Assembly: GCA_040400875.1 (NCBI GenBank)
Contig: JBBAPK010000002.1
Span: 70,970-134,969, forward strand
Source: PBB1 sp040400875
GTDB lineage: Bacteria > Pseudomonadota > Gammaproteobacteria > Burkholderiales > Burkholderiaceae_C
Reading direction: 5' to 3'
Length of the DNA stretch: 64,000 nucleotides
Both the position numbers and the translations under genes were made by a program. Below are positions 25,872 through 34,268 of the stretch, piece after piece (within the stretch, counting starts at the first letter, position 1; the number at the start of each line of letters is the position of its first letter). Under the pieces are notes generated by a model. That model saw only the letters and a list, made by a program, of their open reading frames with translations. It had not been told where the DNA came from and did no database searches.

Positions 25872-26945
25872 ATGTTCAGCTTTTTCAAGAAAAAACCCCC
25901 ACCGCTCGAACCCGCTGCCCAGACGCCCGAGCCAGCGGCTCCACAGCCTCATGCGCCAGCCATTGAGACCGCGGTGGTGCCAGCCGTCGAGGCCGCCTCA
26001 CCCGAGCGCCGCAGCTGGCTGGACAAGTTGCGATCCGGCTTGCGCAAGACCGGCTCCAGCTTGGCCCAGGTGTTTACCGCAGCGCAGATCGACGACGCGC
26101 TCTACGAAGATCTGGAGTCCGCGCTGCTGCTTGCCGACGCCGGCGTCAAGGCCACCGAGTACCTGCTGGCCGATCTGAAGCGCCGCGTCAAGGACACACG
26201 CGCCACCGAGCCGGCCGCCGTCAAGGCACTGCTGGTCGAGGCCATCACCGAGCTGTTGCAGCCCTTGCAGCGCTCGCTCACCGTCGGCGAGCACTCGCCC
26301 ACGGTGATCATGGTGGTGGGTGTGAACGGTGCCGGCAAGACCACCAGCATCGGCAAGCTCACGCGCCATCTCGCCGAGGGTGGCCAGAAGGTGCTGCTGG
26401 CCGCAGCCGACACCTTCCGTGCGGCGGCGCGCGAGCAGTTGGAGATCTGGGCGGGCCGCAACAGCGTGGAAATCGTCAGCCAAGAAGGCGGCGATCCTTC
26501 TGCGGTGACCTTCGATGCGGTCACTGCCGGCAAGGCCCGCCACTGTGATGTGGTGATTGCCGATACCGCCGGGCGGCTGCCTACCCAACTGCACCTCATG
26601 GAAGAGTTGCGCAAGGTCAAGCGGGTGATCGGCAAGGCGCAATCGGGCGCGCCCCACGAGGTGCTGCTGGTCATCGACGGCAACACCGGACAAAACGCGC
26701 TGGCACAGGTCAAGGCCTTTGACGACACCTTGAGGCTGACCGGGCTGATCGTGACCAAGCTCGACGGCACGGCCAAGGGCGGCGTGCTCGCTGCGATCGC
26801 GCTGTGGGCGCGCGAGCGGGGCCATGAAGCGGGCTCTGCCGTGGCGGCTCGATCGCTGCCGGTCTATTTCATCGGCGTGGGTGAGCAGCTCGAGGATCTG
26901 GAGACCTTCAACGCACGCGAGTTCGCCAACGCCTTGCTAGGTTGA
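25872..26945 (+). CDS. ftsY: Signal recognition particle receptor FtsY
   Basis: 357 residues starting MFSFFKKKPPPLEP. A short proline- and alanine-rich acidic N-terminal region is followed by the NG domain: G1 GVNGAGKTTSIGKL near residue 150, DTFRAAAREQL, G3 DTAGRLPTQ, G4 TKLDGTAKGG. FtsY docks the SRP-ribosome complex at the inner membrane. The frame is open upstream to 25431 because of GC-rich sequence antisense to the FUSC gene, but the protein starts at the conserved MFSFFKK. It is convergent with ffh, 15 bases away. Confidence 0.96.
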   Translation: MFSFFKKKPPPLEPAAQTPEPAAPQPHAPAIETAVVPAVEAASPERRSWLDKLRSGLRKTGSSLAQVFTAAQIDDALYEDLESALLLADAGVKATEYLLADLKRRVKDTRATEPAAVKALLVEAITELLQPLQRSLTVGEHSPTVIMVVGVNGAGKTTSIGKLTRHLAEGGQKVLLAAADTFRAAAREQLEIWAGRNSVEIVSQEGGDPSAVTFDAVTAGKARHCDVVIADTAGRLPTQLHLMEELRKVKRVIGKAQSGAPHEVLLVIDGNTGQNALAQVKAFDDTLRLTGLIVTKLDGTAKGGVLAAIALWARERGHEAGSAVAARSLPVYFIGVGEQLEDLETFNAREFANALLG

Positions 26946-26960
26946 GTCTGCCGGGCGTGC

Positions 26961-28334
26961 TCAGCGCATCCCGCCCATGCCCTTCATGCCGCCCATGCGC
27001 TTCATCATCTTCATCAGGCCGCCGCCTTTCATCTTCTTCATCATGTCGCGCATTTGCCCGAACTGATTGAGCATGCGGTTGACGTCTTGCACCTGAACAC
27101 CCGAGCCGGCGGCGATTCGGCGCTTGCGGGTGGCCTTGATCAAGTCGGGCTTGCGACGCTCGAGCGGCGTCATCGAGCAGATCATGCCTTCCATGCGGCG
27201 CACATCGCGCTCGGCCCGGTCCACATCGACCGCGCCGGCCTGAGCGGCCATCTGGGTCGGCAGCTTGTCCATCAAGCTGGCCAGACCGCCCATATTTTTC
27301 ATCTGCGAAATCTGCTGCAAGAAGTCGTTGAGGTCGAAGGCGTCGCCTGACTTGACCTTGTCGGCGAGTTTCTGGGCCGCCGCCATGTCAACGTTTTGCG
27401 TGACCTGTTCGACCAGCGCCAAGATGTCGCCCATACCCAGCACGCGCCCGGCGTGCCTCTCGGCATCGAACACCTCCAGCCCGTCGATCTTTTCGCTCAC
27501 GCCTGCAAACTTGATGGGCGCACCGGTGATCTGCCGCACCGACAGCGCCGCGCCGCCGCGCGAGTCGCCGTCCATCTTGGTCAGCACGATGCCGGTCAGC
27601 GGCAGCGCTTCCTTGAAGGCCTTGGCGGTGTTGATGGCGTCCTGACCCTGCATGGCGTCGACCACGAACAGTGTTTCCACCGGGTTGAGCTCAGCGTGCA
27701 GCTCGCTGATCTCGCGCATCAGCGCTTCATCGATGGCCAGACGGCCGGCGGTGTCCACCAGCAGCACATCGAAGTAATGCTTGCGCGCGTAATCCAGCGC
27801 TGCGCGGGCGATGTCGATCGGTTTGTCGGTCGCGCTGGAGGGGAACCACTCCGCGCCGGCCTGACGGGTCACTGTCTTCAATTGCTCGATGGCTGCGGGG
27901 CGGTAGACGTCGGCCGAGACCGTGAGCACTTTTTTCTTGCGCTTTTCGATCAGGTGCTTGGCCAGCTTGGCGGTGGTGGTGGTCTTGCCCGCGCCTTGCA
28001 AGCCGGCCATCAGGATGACCGCCGGGGGCTGCGCTGCGAGGTTGATGTCGCTGATGCCGCCAATGTCGTTGCCGGCCATGGTGGCCGTGAGCTCGCGGTT
28101 GACGATGCCCACGAGCGCCTGTCCGGGCGACAGCGAGCCCACCACCTCGGCGCCGAGTGCACGCTCCTTGACCCGCGCGATGAAATCTCGCACCACCGGC
28201 AACGCCACGTCTGCTTCGAGCAGCGCCATGCGCACCTCGCGCAGCATGTCCTGCACATTGGATTCGGTGATGCGAGCCTGGCCGCGCATCGTCTTGACGG
28301 CGCGACTCAGTCGTTCGGTGAGGGTGGATGCCAT
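26961..28334 (-). CDS. ffh: Signal recognition particle protein Ffh (SRP54)
   Basis: 457 residues starting MASTLTERLSRAVKTMRGQ. NG domain: GLQGAGKTTTTAKLA near residue 108, DVYRPAAIEQL, DTAGRLAID, TKMDGDSRGG near residue 247. The C-terminal M domain is methionine-rich and ends in GGMKGMGGMR. Ffh with 4.5S RNA binds signal peptides and pairs with FtsY. Here it is convergent with ftsY, its direct partner, and divergent from the CcsA-like gene. Confidence 0.97.
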   Translation of the reverse strand: MASTLTERLSRAVKTMRGQARITESNVQDMLREVRMALLEADVALPVVRDFIARVKERALGAEVVGSLSPGQALVGIVNRELTATMAGNDIGGISDINLAAQPPAVILMAGLQGAGKTTTTAKLAKHLIEKRKKKVLTVSADVYRPAAIEQLKTVTRQAGAEWFPSSATDKPIDIARAALDYARKHYFDVLLVDTAGRLAIDEALMREISELHAELNPVETLFVVDAMQGQDAINTAKAFKEALPLTGIVLTKMDGDSRGGAALSVRQITGAPIKFAGVSEKIDGLEVFDAERHAGRVLGMGDILALVEQVTQNVDMAAAQKLADKVKSGDAFDLNDFLQQISQMKNMGGLASLMDKLPTQMAAQAGAVDVDRAERDVRRMEGMICSMTPLERRKPDLIKATRKRRIAAGSGVQVQDVNRMLNQFGQMRDMMKKMKGGGLMKMMKRMGGMKGMGGMR

Positions 28335-28411
28335 GAGTTTGCGGGCGGTGCCGGGAAGCCCGGAACGCGAAAGTACACTTTGGCGATGAGTCTATCTTCA
28401 GGGGTCGCGAC

Positions 28412-29263
28412 GTGACCGATCTGGCCTTGTCAAGCTTGCTGAGCGGAGTCAGCGCCATGGCCTTGCTGGCTTACGTGGTGGCCGCGCTGATCCCCGAGCG
28501 TGCGGTGGGTGCCTTTCGTGTCAGTCTGGTGGTGGCCTGGGTGCTGCACGCGCTGGCCACGGTGGTCGACATCTCGGGCATGGGCACTGATGTGGCCGCG
28601 GCGCGTTTCGGTTTCGCGACGGCGCTGTCGGTGACGCTGTGGTTCGTGATCACTGTCTATCTGGCCGAGATCCGCTTTCTTCCCATCAGCGGGCTGCGTC
28701 GCACGCTGGCCATTCTGGGCGCCGAGGCGGTGCTGCTGGCCTTGCTGTTTCCGGGCGAGTTGCGCCCCCATGCCGGCTCGCCGTGGGCGCCGATTCATTG
28801 GGTTTTGGGCATTGCTTCGTACGGCCTTTTCGGCGCGGCGGTGCTGCATGCGGCCATGCTCAATCGTGCCGATCGTCAAATGCGCCAACCGCCGTCCGCG
28901 GCACCGATGACCTTGCCCGGCAACGCCCACCCCCGTGCCACTCTTGCCGCAGCGCCCATGGGGCTGCCGCTGATGCGCCTGGAGCGCCTGACCTTCCGTT
29001 TCGTGTCGGCCGGTTTCGTGGTGCTGTCGCTGGCCATCTTTTTGGGCTGGTTCTTCTCGGACCCTTGGCGCTGGGACCACAAGGCGGTGTTTTCCATCCT
29101 GGGCTGGCTGGTCTATGCCGGCTTGCTGACGGGGCGCCGACGCTTGGGCTGGCGCGGCCGTCAAGCCACTCGGTGGGTTTACACCGGTGCCGTCTTGCTG
29201 CTGCTGGCCTACGTGGGATCGCGCTTTGTGCACGACGTGCTGCTGAGTCCGCCCGGCGCTTGA
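28412..29263 (+). CDS. CcsA/HemX-like cytochrome c biogenesis family membrane protein
   Basis: 283 residues, with about eight membrane helices. The C-terminal half has DPWRWDHKAVFSILGWLVY, the W-x-W-D-x-K-x-x-x-S signature shared by CcsA and YpjD/HemX proteins, and HWVLGIASYGLFGAA before it. The start is GTG 28412 after GGGGTCGCGAC. Genes of this type sit next to ffh in many betaproteobacteria. The true role (haem handling or assembly) is not shown; the ResB partner is absent here, so the YpjD-like subgroup is more likely than a dedicated system II CcsA. Confidence 0.85.
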   Translation: MTDLALSSLLSGVSAMALLAYVVAALIPERAVGAFRVSLVVAWVLHALATVVDISGMGTDVAAARFGFATALSVTLWFVITVYLAEIRFLPISGLRRTLAILGAEAVLLALLFPGELRPHAGSPWAPIHWVLGIASYGLFGAAVLHAAMLNRADRQMRQPPSAAPMTLPGNAHPRATLAAAPMGLPLMRLERLTFRFVSAGFVVLSLAIFLGWFFSDPWRWDHKAVFSILGWLVYAGLLTGRRRLGWRGRQATRWVYTGAVLLLLAYVGSRFVHDVLLSPPGA

Positions 29264-29302
29264 TGAGCGTACCCGTGTTGCACCGACTGCCTTGATCAGC
29301 CG

Positions 29303-29542
29303 ATGAAATATCTGCTGCTGGTTGGTTTGCTCGTCGCGGTCGTGTGGCTGATCCGTGCGGGGCGGCGCGGCGATTCAAGTGCAAGCCCTCGTGCCGGGGA
29401 GCCCAGCGAGCCCTCGCGCGAGGCGATGGTCGCCTGCGAGCATTGCGGCGTGAACCTGCCGCAGGGCGACGCGCTTTTGTCTGATGAGCGCTGGTACTGC
29501 AGCGATGCGCATCGTGATGCGCATTCGGGTGCCCCGCGCTGA
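29303..29542 (+). CDS. PP0621-like small zinc-ribbon membrane protein
   Basis: 79 residues. One N-terminal membrane helix (MKYLLLVGLLVAVVWLI) is followed by a charged linker and a small metal-binding module: CEHCGVNLPQGDAL...WYCSDAHRDAH, giving C-x2-C and C-x3-H. The pattern fits the PP0621 family often found just upstream of pilS. Its stop shares one base with the start of pilS (TGATG). The function is unknown; coupling to pilS suggests a link to pilus regulation, which is inference. Confidence 0.8.
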   Translation: MKYLLLVGLLVAVVWLIRAGRRGDSSASPRAGEPSEPSREAMVACEHCGVNLPQGDALLSDERWYCSDAHRDAHSGAPR

Positions 29543-31404
29543 TGAACCAGGCGACCAAGCCCTTCGAGCGTCGCAAGACCGACCGCCGCAGCCGCTCACG
29601 CGCTGCTCGAGCCGACGAGTCGTGGTTCGGGGCCTTCATGCGGGACCCCGACGAGATCCCGGCACAGTACGTCGGGCTCACCGAGGAAAACACTTCGCGC
29701 TTCATGGCGCCGTCTGACAAGGCGGTCGAACTGGAAGAACACGCGGCGTTCCAGCGGACCTTGCGTGCCTTTCTGAGCGCTCGCGCAGCGCTCGGACTGG
29801 CGCTCGTTCTCACGCTGGCAACCGCCGGGGTTTTTGGTGTGATGCCCAACCGCGCAGTTGTGGCAGTCAGCGTGGTCTATGCGCTGCTGGCCATCGCCAT
29901 GAGGCTGGCGCCCTCATCGCAGGCGGTCGACGAGCCTGGTGCCCCGCGGCTCAGCCGCTTTCAATGGGTGGCCTGCATCGGCGTGGACATCGCCAGCTTC
30001 ATGGCCTTGCACGTCCTGTCGTTCGCCTCCAACCTGAACTACGGGGCGCTGCTGGTGCTGCCCGCGCTGATGGCCGGGGTGCTGGCTGCGCGCGTTCAGG
30101 CACTGGCGACAGCGGCGGCGGTGGTGCTGCTGCTGCTGGGCTACGGCTGGCTGGGAGTCATGGCTGGGGGCGATCCGGTCAAGTTGCTGTCGCAGGCCGG
30201 CTTGGCGGGCAGTGGTTTGCTGGTGATCTCGCTGCTGGCCAGTGAACTCGCCAACCGACTCGCGCGCCAGGAACTCTCTGCCAGGGACAGCATGGAGTTC
30301 GCGCGCCAGCAGGGCCAACTCAACCGGCTGGTCATCGAGGAAATGCAAGACGGCGTGCTGGTGGTGGATCGCTCGGGTCGGGTGCGCGCGGCCAATCCAG
30401 CGGCCAGGCGGCTGCTGGTTCGCCGCGGCGAAGGGCGCATGGCTCCCTTTCAGTTGCGCGGCGTCGATGACTGGAGCGAGCTGGTGAGAACCGTCGAGCG
30501 CGGCTTTCACGAGGCCGTCTGGCCCGAAGCAGGCCGAGACGTGACGCTGCGATTCGAACAGGGGGCCAGCCGAACCCTGCGGGTGCGCATGCGTTTCACG
30601 AGTGGCGATGCGCAGCCCTCGGCCGAGGAGTTGTGCGTGCTGCTGCTTGAGGACGTGCGCAGCCTGCAGTCCCGAATGCGGCAGGAAAAGCTGGCAGCGA
30701 TGGGCCGGGTCTCGGCCGGCATTGCCCATGAGATACGCAACCCGCTGTCGGCCATCGGGCAGGCCAACGCGCTGCTGGCAGAAGACGCCCAGACGCCCCA
30801 GCAGCGGCAACTCACGCGCATGGTGGCCGACAACGTCAAGCGGCTCACGCGCATCGTCGACGATGTGATGCAGGTGGCGCCTGCGGCCGTGATCGCCACC
30901 GAGCCGATTGCCGTGCGCGCCGAGGTGGCCAACATCTGCAGCGAGTGGGCGCGCTCGAATTCGATCGACATCGTCGAGCACAGCGTGCTCAAGGTTGAAC
31001 TGCCCGATGAGCCCCTGGGGGCGGTTTTCGAGGCAGAACACCTCAGGCGCGTGCTGGTCAACCTGCTCGACAACGCCCGCATGCACGCCACCGATTTGCC
31101 GGGCGCGGTGCACGTGCGGCTGAGCAGCCTTGACGAGGTGATGGTGCAGCTCAGTGTCAGCAGCGATGGCGCACTGATACCCGAGGAGGTCGAGCGTTAT
31201 CTGTTCGAGCCTTTCTTCTCGACACGCAGCCGTGGCTCCGGACTGGGCTTGTATATTTGTCGTCAGCTGTGTGACCAGCACGGGGCCAGCATCGACTACC
31301 GCTTGCGCCCGCCGTCTGAACCCAATCGAAATGACTTTTTCGTCAACATGCGCCGCCGGCCCGTGTCAGCTGTTGCGGAGCAAACGGCCACCGGTTCGGA
31401 CTGA
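29542..31404 (+). CDS. pilS: Sensor histidine kinase PilS
   Basis: 620 residues. A soluble N-terminal stretch of about 75 residues is followed by roughly six membrane helices (about 80-240), a PAS-like domain (EEMQDGVLVVDRSGRVRAAN near 265-285), then HisKA and HATPase domains. The phosphorylated His is in AGIAHEIRNPLSAIG near residue 395; N-box LVNLLDNARMH; G-box GSGLGLYICRQL. PilS controls pilin transcription through PilR, with sigma-54. PilR follows directly downstream. No pilin gene lies in this window. Confidence 0.92.
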   Translation: MNQATKPFERRKTDRRSRSRAARADESWFGAFMRDPDEIPAQYVGLTEENTSRFMAPSDKAVELEEHAAFQRTLRAFLSARAALGLALVLTLATAGVFGVMPNRAVVAVSVVYALLAIAMRLAPSSQAVDEPGAPRLSRFQWVACIGVDIASFMALHVLSFASNLNYGALLVLPALMAGVLAARVQALATAAAVVLLLLGYGWLGVMAGGDPVKLLSQAGLAGSGLLVISLLASELANRLARQELSARDSMEFARQQGQLNRLVIEEMQDGVLVVDRSGRVRAANPAARRLLVRRGEGRMAPFQLRGVDDWSELVRTVERGFHEAVWPEAGRDVTLRFEQGASRTLRVRMRFTSGDAQPSAEELCVLLLEDVRSLQSRMRQEKLAAMGRVSAGIAHEIRNPLSAIGQANALLAEDAQTPQQRQLTRMVADNVKRLTRIVDDVMQVAPAAVIATEPIAVRAEVANICSEWARSNSIDIVEHSVLKVELPDEPLGAVFEAEHLRRVLVNLLDNARMHATDLPGAVHVRLSSLDEVMVQLSVSSDGALIPEEVERYLFEPFFSTRSRGSGLGLYICRQLCDQHGASIDYRLRPPSEPNRNDFFVNMRRRPVSAVAEQTATGSD

Positions 31405-31413
31405 TTGCCATTG

Positions 31414-33024
31414 ATGACTGCTGCCGAACACCTCAGCGTTCTTGTCATCGACGATGAGCCGGATCTGCGCACGCTCTATGAGCTGACCTTGCTGCGCGAG
31501 GGCTATGACATCGAAACCGCCGGCAATGTCGGCGAGGCCTGTTCGCTGCTGCGCGAGCGAACCTTCAGCGCTGTCATCACCGACATGCGACTGCCCGATG
31601 GCTCGGGGCTCGATGTGCTGGGCTTTCTTGAAAGCCATGCACGGCATGAAAAGGCCATCGTCATCACTGCTTATGGCTCGGCTGAGAACGCGGTCGAGGC
31701 GCTGAAGGCCGGGGCCTATGACTACCTGACCAAGCCCGTCGACCTCAAGCAGTTTCGTGCGGTGGTGGCATCGGCGCTGGGCCGTGGCCCGACCACCGCG
31801 CCGAGCAACCTGCCGTCGGGTCTGCCCGCTCAAAGCGGCGCGTCGGCGCCACACCGCGCTGCGGCGATCGAAGGCGGTGGCCGAACGGATCAACAGCGTG
31901 TGCCCACCAGCGGCGCGGCGGCGCCGAGACGGCCGCGCAGCGCTGCGCTGGACCGAATGGCGGGCCGCTCGGCGGCCATGACCCAGGTGCGCTCGCTGGT
32001 TGAAAAGGTCGCTCGCAGCATGGCTCCGGTGCTGGTTCAAGGCGAATCGGGCACCGGCAAGGAGCTGGTGGCTCGCGCCATTCACGAGGTCAGCTCGCGC
32101 AGCGCGCATCCGTTCATTGCGGTCAACTGCGGCGCCATTCCGGAAAACCTGCTCGAAGCAGAGTTCTTCGGCTACCGGCGCGGCGCCTTCACCGGCGCCA
32201 ATGAAGACCGCGAAGGCTTTTTCCAGGCAGCCGACGGGGGCACGCTGTTTCTCGATGAGATTGGCGAGCTGCCGCTGTCGATGCAGTCGAAACTGCTGCG
32301 CTCGGTTCAGGAGCGCTCGGTCAGACCTGTCGGGGCCGTCAGTGAGTTGCCAGCCAACGTGCGCTTGCTCAGCGCAACTCACAAAGACCTCGGCGCCGAA
32401 GTCCAGGCAGGCCGGTTTCGCCAGGACCTTTTCTACCGGCTCAATGTGATCCAGATCCGCGTGCCGCCCTTGCGCGAACGGCTCGAGGATCTGGCCAGCA
32501 TCGGCGAGCAGGTGCTCCACAGAATCTCGCGAGACGCCGGTGTGTGGCCAGCGCCCGCCTTGACCAGCCTGGCTTTGCAGCAGCTGTCGCTGTATCAGTT
32601 TCCGGGCAACGTGCGCGAGCTCGAGAACCTGCTGCATCGCGCGGTGGCACTGTCGGGCGGTGAGTTCATCGATGTCGCCGACCTTGGGCTTTCGTTCGAC
32701 GCGCTCACCGATGCGCCATCGTCTGGATTCGGTGGCGTGGCCGATCTCTCGATGGGTGCTTCGCAAGCGGCTGAGGTGGCAGGCGCTCGCGGGTTGCCTG
32801 CGGGGGCCTCGCTGCCGGAGTTGCCGAGCAATCTCGAGATCTATCTCGACGGCATCGAGCACGACATCTTGTTGCGGGCGCTTGAGCAGCACCGCTTCAA
32901 CCGCACGGCAGCCGGTGCGAGCCTGGGCTTGTCATTGCGGCAGATGCGCTATCGCATGGCGCGCCTGAACGTGATGGCGGGTGTCGATTCACCGAACGCC
33001 GATGCCGATCGTGGCGAGGACTGA
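31414..33024 (+). CDS. pilR: Sigma-54-dependent response regulator PilR
   Basis: 536 residues. Receiver domain: acidic pocket VIDDEPD, phospho-Asp in ITDMRLPDGSG, Lys in YDYLTKPVDL. The AAA+ domain follows: Walker A GESGTGKELVARAIH, the sigma-54-contacting GAFTGA loop, Walker B GGTLFLDEIGELP. A C-terminal Fis-type helix-turn-helix ends the protein (NRTAAGASLGLSLRQMRYR). It activates pilin promoters with sigma-54 in the PilSR system. ATG 31414 is preferred over a TTG three codons upstream. Its last 23 bases overlap ampD. Confidence 0.95.
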   Translation: MTAAEHLSVLVIDDEPDLRTLYELTLLREGYDIETAGNVGEACSLLRERTFSAVITDMRLPDGSGLDVLGFLESHARHEKAIVITAYGSAENAVEALKAGAYDYLTKPVDLKQFRAVVASALGRGPTTAPSNLPSGLPAQSGASAPHRAAAIEGGGRTDQQRVPTSGAAAPRRPRSAALDRMAGRSAAMTQVRSLVEKVARSMAPVLVQGESGTGKELVARAIHEVSSRSAHPFIAVNCGAIPENLLEAEFFGYRRGAFTGANEDREGFFQAADGGTLFLDEIGELPLSMQSKLLRSVQERSVRPVGAVSELPANVRLLSATHKDLGAEVQAGRFRQDLFYRLNVIQIRVPPLRERLEDLASIGEQVLHRISRDAGVWPAPALTSLALQQLSLYQFPGNVRELENLLHRAVALSGGEFIDVADLGLSFDALTDAPSSGFGGVADLSMGASQAAEVAGARGLPAGASLPELPSNLEIYLDGIEHDILLRALEQHRFNRTAAGASLGLSLRQMRYRMARLNVMAGVDSPNADADRGED

Positions 33025-33607
33025 GACTGCATCCGAGTGGAGCGGCGGGTGGTGGTCGCGCGCGCGGCATTGCCCTTCACCCAACTTCGGGCCTCGACCC
33101 AAGGGCGTCGAGGCCAGCCTGGCGGTCGTGCACTCCATCAGCCTGCCGCCCGGTGTCTACGGCGGCGATGAAGTCGAGCGCTTTTTCCTCAACCAGCTCG
33201 ATGTGTCTGCGCATCCGTACTTCGACAGGCTGCGTGATGTGCGCGTGTCGGCGCACTTCTTCATACGCCGCGATGGGCGCTGCATCCAGTTCGTGTCGTG
33301 CGCTGAACGCGCGTGGCATGCCGGCGTGTCCAACTGGCGAGGCCGCTCCAATTGCAACGACTACTCGGTGGGCATCGAGCTCGAGGGGCTGGAGGGTCAG
33401 GTCTTCGAGCTCGCCCAGTACCGCAGCCTGTGCGATGTGTTGCAGGCATTGGCCGGCGCGGGCTGCTGCCTCGACGTGGCCGGGCACGAACATGTGGCCG
33501 CAGGACGCAAGGCTGACCCAGGCGCGGGCTTCGACTGGCCTCGGTTGATGACCACCCTGGGTTGGCCCGAAGGGTACTTTCCCGAGGCTGTCATCCAGCG
33601 ATCCTGA
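33002..33607 (+). CDS. ampD: 1,6-anhydro-N-acetylmuramyl-L-alanine amidase AmpD
   Basis: 201 residues. The zinc ligands and core motifs of amidase_2 are present: VVHSISLPPG (first His, near residue 45), AWHAGVSNWRGRSNCNDYSVG, VAGHEHVAAGRKADPGAGFDW with the second His and the Asp of KADPG. AmpD cleaves the stem peptide from anhydro-muropeptides during cell-wall recycling in the cytosol, and its loss can induce AmpC-type beta-lactamase elsewhere. The ATG lies inside the end of pilR in another frame; a GTG at 32981 is an alternative. The pilS-pilR-ampD order is common in this group. Confidence 0.93.
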   Translation: MPIVARTETASEWSGGWWSRARHCPSPNFGPRPKGVEASLAVVHSISLPPGVYGGDEVERFFLNQLDVSAHPYFDRLRDVRVSAHFFIRRDGRCIQFVSCAERAWHAGVSNWRGRSNCNDYSVGIELEGLEGQVFELAQYRSLCDVLQALAGAGCCLDVAGHEHVAAGRKADPGAGFDWPRLMTTLGWPEGYFPEAVIQRS

Positions 33608-33849
33608 CGTGATCGGGTCGGCTCGCCATGTGTGGGCTGCAAACCCATCCAGCCGAAGCGACTCACGGCACCAGCATTGGCGGGCGATGCAGCCTGAGTC
33701 TGGCTTGCGAGCCAATGAATTCGCGGCCTGCCGGCCAGCCGCCCAATGGCTTTGCGGCGTGCGCGCTGCCCCGGCCCGAAATGGTGCGATCGCTCCCTGA
33801 AGCAGGGCATGAAACTTCGCCCCAGGACCCAACGTCTTTTTACATCGAC
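33608..33849. other. Non-coding stretch between ampD and the nrdA promoter
   Basis: About 240 bases of GC-rich sequence with no recognised gene. Short open frames exist on both strands, but none has a ribosome site or family-like sequence. No clear terminator hairpin for ampD was found. Confidence 0.5.
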
Positions 33850-33865
33850 ACACTATCGGTAGTGC
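33850..33865 (+). promoter_or_regulatory. NrdR box 1 upstream of nrdA
   Basis: ACACTATCGGTAGTGC, a 16-base near-palindrome fitting the NrdR consensus (acaCwAtATaTwGtgt) in both arms. It sits directly upstream of the -35 element. Together with the second box 32 bases away it makes the usual paired NrdR operator of ribonucleotide reductase genes. Confidence 0.85.
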
Positions 33866-33894
33866 TTGAAGGTCGTGAAGACCACAGATATAGT
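33866..33894 (+). promoter_or_regulatory. Predicted sigma-70 promoter of nrdAB
   Basis: -35 TTGAAG (33866-33871), 17-base spacer, -10 TATAGT (33889-33894). The predicted start is near 33901. The two NrdR boxes flank the -35 and overlap the -10, which supports this as the controlled promoter although it lies about 370 bases before the nrdA ATG. Confidence 0.75.
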
Positions 33895-33897
33895 GTG
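33882..33897 (+). promoter_or_regulatory. NrdR box 2, overlapping the nrdA -10 element
   Basis: CCACAGATATAGTGTG, a second 16-base match to the NrdR consensus. Its centre is 32 bases from that of box 1, about three helical turns, the spacing typical of NrdR tandem sites. It covers the predicted -10, so NrdR bound with dATP/ATP should repress transcription. Confidence 0.88.
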
Positions 33898-33900
33898 TTC

Positions 33901-34268
33901 ATGCCAAACGTTTCGCCATTCGTCGTGCGATGAGAATCAAGCTCAGGGTGTTGCCCCTGGCCGCGCCTGGCGCGAGGTTCGGCGCCATATCGGGCGACAC
34001 GCGCAGGGCCGCTTCGGCGTGGCGCTCGGTGCCTTCGAGGTGCCGCGTGAGCCAAGGACATTCGAGGTCTTCGTTGCGTGTCGGCGGGCGTCATCGTGGC
34101 GCTTTGCTGGGCGCTCCCCAAGGCGTGAGGCCAGCGCGACATTTGCGCTTATCCAGTCGTTACACAGACAGCATCCTTTGAGGCTCGGTTGCGTTGACTT
34201 TGTCAGCGCGTCCATCCGAGCGACCCATCAGTTTTCGGCACCCACAGATTCAAAAGAAAAGGCCACAC
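33901..34268 (+). other. Long 5' leader of nrdA (no assigned element)
   Basis: If transcription starts near 33901, about 368 nt precede the nrdA ATG. The leader is GC-rich with several possible hairpins. It holds a 10-codon open frame at 33901-33933 (MPNVSPFVVR) and an overlapping 83-codon frame at 33930-34181, neither with a convincing ribosome site or family resemblance. I could not match it to a known riboswitch; there is no recognisable B12 box. AAGAAAAGG shortly before 34269 can serve as the nrdA ribosome site. Confidence 0.5.

Noticed and set aside
31366..32892. Open frame of 508 codons antisense to pilR
   Set aside because: Same cause; the sense frame has full PilR motifs.
33901..34268. 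Cobalamin or other known riboswitch in the nrdA leader
   Set aside because: I looked for a B12-box-like segment and other conserved cores and found none that fit; left as an unassigned leader.
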